Source: an uncultured Romboutsia sp. (GTDB lineage Bacteria > Bacillota > Clostridia > Peptostreptococcales > Peptostreptococcaceae). Taken from it: a stretch of 27,527 nucleotides of DNA. Shown one piece after another: positions 24,830 through 27,527 of this stretch. The position numbers were made by a program, and so were the translations under genes. How positions within the stretch are numbered: position 1 is the first letter of the stretch; each line of letters opens with the position of its first letter. The notes under the pieces are model-generated. The model was not told the origin of the DNA, made no database searches, and was given only the letters and a program-made list of their open reading frames with translations. The stretch lies in assembly GCA_937907205.1 (NCBI GenBank), contig CALESE010000022.1, forward strand, positions 1 through 27,527, given 5' to 3'.

Positions 24830-24834
24830 CCTCC
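24830..24834 (-). promoter_or_regulatory. RBS that fixes the yvcK start
   Basis: GGAGG is followed by CTAAT and then the ATG at 24824. The upstream in-frame TTG at 24836 lies immediately before this motif and has no RBS of its own. Confidence 0.7.
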
Positions 24835-24837
24835 AAG

Positions 24838-25695
24838 TTATCTTAACATAAAATCTCTATGCTTCTTAACTACTCTATACCCCTTATTATTTAAATCATC
24901 ATATATCATATTTGATATAGTAACTGATCTATGTCTTCCGCCAGTACATCCAATTCCTATTACAAGATGATGTTTTCCTTCTTGTATATATTGAGGAACT
25001 AAAAAGTTTATCATATCACTAAGTTTATTATAGAATTCTATACTAATATCAGAATTCATAACATAATCTCTAACTTCTTTGTCATCTCCAGTTTTAGGTC
25101 TTAAATCTTCTATATAGTATGGATTTGGTAAGAACCTAACATCAAACATTAAGTCACAATCTGATGGTATTCCATGTTTAAACCCAAAAGACACTACCGA
25201 TATAGTTAATGTTTTGCCACTTTCTCCTATTGAATATATTTTTTCTATCTCTTCTTTTAAATCTTTAGGCTTCATATTAGTAGTATCTATTATACAATCT
25301 GATATTTCTTTTAATGGTTCCATTATACTTCTTTCTAGCTTTATACCTTCTGGTATTTGTATGTTATTAGATAAAGGATGATTTCTTCTTGTCATCTTAT
25401 ATCTTTTTAATAAAACATCATCAGAACATTCTAAATAAACTATTTCATACTTATAGTTTTGATTTTTTAAATAATATAAACTTTCATGAAGTTCCTTAAA
25501 AAACTTTCTACCTCTTATATCTACCCCTAACGCGACTTTTTCTATACTAGAATTAGGTTGATAACATAACTCTGCAAACTTAGTTATTAATGCTGGAGGT
25601 AAATTATCTACACAATAAAATCCCATATCTTCTAATGCCTTCATAGTCTCACTTTTTCCTGAACCTGAAAGACCTGTAACTATTACGAATTTCAT
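24838..25695 (-). CDS. rapZ: RapZ/YvcJ RNase adapter, nucleotide-binding P-loop protein
   Basis: A 285-residue P-loop protein. In E. coli RapZ binds sRNA GlmZ and glucosamine-6-phosphate and controls GlmS; in B. subtilis YvcJ hydrolyses GTP and affects competence. Walker A GLSGSGKS lies at 8-15. The conserved VDNLPP (29-34), DVRFLPNP (185-192) and C-terminal GIGCTGGRHRSV (247-258) motifs are all present. The RBS is AAAGGAGGAA. It sits 16 bases after the PHP gene and directly before yvcK, the conserved pair. Firmicutes lack GlmY/GlmZ, so the RNA-adapter role should not be transferred directly. Confidence 0.94.
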   Translation of the reverse strand: MKFVIVTGLSGSGKSETMKALEDMGFYCVDNLPPALITKFAELCYQPNSSIEKVALGVDIRGRKFFKELHESLYYLKNQNYKYEIVYLECSDDVLLKRYKMTRRNHPLSNNIQIPEGIKLERSIMEPLKEISDCIIDTTNMKPKDLKEEIEKIYSIGESGKTLTISVVSFGFKHGIPSDCDLMFDVRFLPNPYYIEDLRPKTGDDKEVRDYVMNSDISIEFYNKLSDMINFLVPQYIQEGKHHLVIGIGCTGGRHRSVTISNMIYDDLNNKGYRVVKKHRDFMLR

Positions 25696-25711
25696 CTTGT
25701 TTCCTCCTTTA

Positions 25712-26425
25712 TCATATGATAATATTTTCTATTTGAGATAAATCTATATTAGATTCTTTAGCTATATTTATAGCTTTTTCAAAATTGCCAACATTTTTAG
25801 GTATGTGAGCATCTGATCCAATAATAAATTTATTACCTATATCTTTTATCTTTTTTAGCTGTTCTACATTTAAGTATCCATGGCTACTATTTATTTCTAA
25901 CCTAGTATTTGTTTCTTTTGCAATCTTAGCCACTTCTTCTATATAAATATCACCTTTATCTCCTGGATGAGTTATTATAAATATATCATTTTGTTTCATA
26001 GCATTTATCAAAGATTTAGTGTTATATTCTTTAGATTTTTCATTTTTTATCAAGTAGTTATTACAATGATTTAGCATACTTGTAATAGATGTAGGTGTAG
26101 ATGCAAAATGGTAACCTGCCATTACATAATCTAATACTTCTCTTATTTTATCATTCATATCTATACTACCTTGTGAATCTAATATATTACATTCCATACC
26201 TAAAAGTATATTTATTTCACTATATTTATCATTTAACTTATCTATTTCTTCTTTCATTATAAAAATATCATCCATTTTTACACCATAAGCTATATGTTTA
26301 TATCCATGATCTGAAATACCTAATGTTTTTATCCCTTTTTCAATTGCTACTTTTACATTATCTTCTATACTTCCTTTACCATGACTATACACTGTATGTG
26401 TATGATAATCAGCTAATATCTGCAT
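25712..26425 (-). CDS. PHP-domain metallophosphoesterase (YcdX-like)
   Basis: A 237-residue polymerase-and-histidinol-phosphatase fold enzyme. The set of nine metal ligands of the trinuclear-zinc YcdX class can be placed: His8 and His10 (HTH), His15, His40 (SDHG), Glu78 (GMECN), His106, His153 (THPGD), Asp205 and His207 (GSDAH). It is therefore probably an active phosphatase or phosphoesterase; the substrate is unknown. It lies 3 bases after murB, with its GGAGAGGA RBS inside the murB 3' end, and 16 bases before rapZ. It is not part of the Bacillus yvc cluster, so its presence between a cell-wall gene and rapZ is lineage-specific context. Confidence 0.9.
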   Translation of the reverse strand: MQILADYHTHTVYSHGKGSIEDNVKVAIEKGIKTLGISDHGYKHIAYGVKMDDIFIMKEEIDKLNDKYSEINILLGMECNILDSQGSIDMNDKIREVLDYVMAGYHFASTPTSITSMLNHCNNYLIKNEKSKEYNTKSLINAMKQNDIFIITHPGDKGDIYIEEVAKIAKETNTRLEINSSHGYLNVEQLKKIKDIGNKFIIGSDAHIPKNVGNFEKAINIAKESNIDLSQIENIII

Positions 26426-26428
26426 ATA

Positions 26429-27343
26429 TTAATCCTCTCCAAGTATTTTTACTTCTTCTTCTAGAGTAACTCCAAACTTATTTTTTACAGTACTTTTAAC
26501 TACATACATTAAGTCTAAAATATCTTTTGCTTTAGCTTCTCCTAAATTAACAACAAATCCACAGTGTTTATCTGAAACTTGTGCACCTCTTAATGTTAAC
26601 CCTCTAAGTCCACTATCATCTATCAATTTACTTGCAAAATACCCTTCTGGTCTTTTAAAAGTACTTCCTGCACTAGGTAAATTTAATGGTTGTTTTGTTA
26701 TTCTTCTATTAGAAAAATCACTCATGTTTCCCTTTATTTCTTCATAATTACCTTCTTCTAATTCTATTTCTGAACTTAAAACTATATAATCACTTTTAGA
26801 TAGTATACTTTTTCTATATCCAAATTCCATCTGTTCATTTGTAAAATCAAATATATTTCCCTCTGTATCCATAAGTCTTACAGATTTTACTATATCTTTC
26901 ATCTCTCCGCCATATGCACCAGCATTCATAGCTAAAGCTCCACCTATAGTTCCTGGTATACCTGCTGCAAATTCAAATCCTTTTAAATTTTGTTTTAACG
27001 CAGCTTTGCCTATTATAGAAAGTAATGCTCCTGATTGAACTTTTATTATTTTACCTTCTATTTCATAAGAATTAAAATTATCTGATATTTCAATAACTAT
27101 ACCTCTTATTCCCCCATCTTTTACTAAAAGATTCGAACCATTTCCTTTTACTATGTAAGGTATATTTTCTTTTTTTACAAATGCTATAACTTCTTTTATT
27201 TGTTCTTCACTTCTAGGTTTTACTAATATATCTGCTGGTCCACCCACTCTAAATGATATATGCTTCTTCATAGGTTCATCTAATTTAACATCTTTTTCAT
27301 CTAATATATTTAGTAAACATTTATATACATATTCCTTATTCAT
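26429..27343 (-). CDS. murB: UDP-N-acetylenolpyruvoylglucosamine reductase MurB
   Basis: A cytoplasmic flavoenzyme that uses NADPH to make UDP-N-acetylmuramate, the second committed step of peptidoglycan precursor synthesis. The 304 residues show FAD-binding GNGSNLLV (67-74) and GIPGTIGGA (128-136), substrate Arg177 in GYRKS, catalytic Ser227 in SAGSTFKRP and the terminal Glu-rich LEEEVKILG (294-302). The length and absence of the extra Tyr loop fit type II MurB, the B. subtilis/S. aureus form. The RBS is TAGGAGGAA. It is the first gene of the six-gene cluster ending with whiA. Confidence 0.96.
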   Translation of the reverse strand: MNKEYVYKCLLNILDEKDVKLDEPMKKHISFRVGGPADILVKPRSEEQIKEVIAFVKKENIPYIVKGNGSNLLVKDGGIRGIVIEISDNFNSYEIEGKIIKVQSGALLSIIGKAALKQNLKGFEFAAGIPGTIGGALAMNAGAYGGEMKDIVKSVRLMDTEGNIFDFTNEQMEFGYRKSILSKSDYIVLSSEIELEEGNYEEIKGNMSDFSNRRITKQPLNLPSAGSTFKRPEGYFASKLIDDSGLRGLTLRGAQVSDKHCGFVVNLGEAKAKDILDLMYVVKSTVKNKFGVTLEEEVKILGED

Positions 27344-27465
27344 ATATTTCCTCCTAGTTTGTATTTATTATTCATATTTATTTATCTATTTATTTAATCC
27401 ATTAGTCTCTTTTGTATAAAAATTCATTATCTTTCTATTATATTATAATTATGTATATATGTACT

Positions 27466-27494
27466 ATAATAATGTATTAAAATAAAAATAACAA
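27466..27494 (-). promoter_or_regulatory. Candidate sigma-A promoter of the murB-whiA cluster
   Basis: The -35 TTGTTA (27489-27494) and -10 TATTAT (27466-27471) are 17 bases apart. The predicted start is near 27459, leaving a leader of about 115 very AT-rich bases. Two overlapping TATAAT hexamers around 27440-27455 are alternatives without good -35 partners. Confidence 0.5.
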
Positions 27495-27527
27495 TATATA
27501 AAGAACTTTAAATATAAATTATAAAAG

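Overview
The window is a compact, AT-rich chromosomal stretch of a low-GC Gram-positive anaerobe of the class Clostridia. Gene content, order and protein style point to the Peptostreptococcaceae (Clostridioides difficile or a close relative such as Romboutsia or Paraclostridium); the species cannot be fixed by eye. All 20 protein genes lie on the minus strand, so transcription runs from high to low coordinates. I see no phage, IS, CRISPR, tRNA or rRNA. Almost everything is core housekeeping.

In transcription order (right to left): (1) a six-gene cluster murB - PHP phosphoesterase - rapZ - yvcK - NUDIX hydrolase - whiA (27343 to 22272). It is the clostridial version of the Bacillus yvcI-yvcJ-yvcK-yvcL locus fused to a cell-wall gene. 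It has a candidate sigma-A promoter near 27480 and a terminator at 22235-22266. No HPr/crh gene follows whiA. (2) dnaE, the replicative polymerase, with its own RBS and a possible extended -10 promoter. (3) pfkA-pyk, the two key glycolytic enzymes, with an extended -10 promoter, a hairpin-bearing leader and a strong terminator. (4) An RlmD/RumA-type 23S rRNA uracil methyltransferase. (5) A small protein made of two complete BFD-like [2Fe-2S] domains. (6) A 380-base gene-free stretch dense in inverted repeats, then a D-isomer 2-hydroxyacid dehydrogenase. (7) ligA. (8) A fused RNase PH / XTP-dITP diphosphatase gene translationally coupled to a YfcE-type metallophosphoesterase. (9) tig-clpP-clpX, a chaperone/protease operon. 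(10) lon-engB, with its own well-formed promoter. (11) An APC-family amino acid permease ending in two stacked hairpin terminators.

Functionally the window joins protein quality control (trigger factor, ClpXP, Lon), genome maintenance (DnaE, LigA, RdgB domain), RNA and ribosome maturation (RNase PH, RlmD, EngB), central glycolysis (PfkA, Pyk) and the RapZ/YvcK/WhiA node that in other Firmicutes links carbon flux to cell-wall precursor supply and division.

Several genes have longer in-frame upstream starts that would translate their own Shine-Dalgarno sequence. For dnaE, whiA, yvcK, engB and lon I chose the start that fits the RBS. The best places for undescribed biology are the palindrome-rich gap at 13413-13792, the perfect 30-base palindrome between tig and clpP, and the double-BFD protein. 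I found no convincing new multi-gene system.
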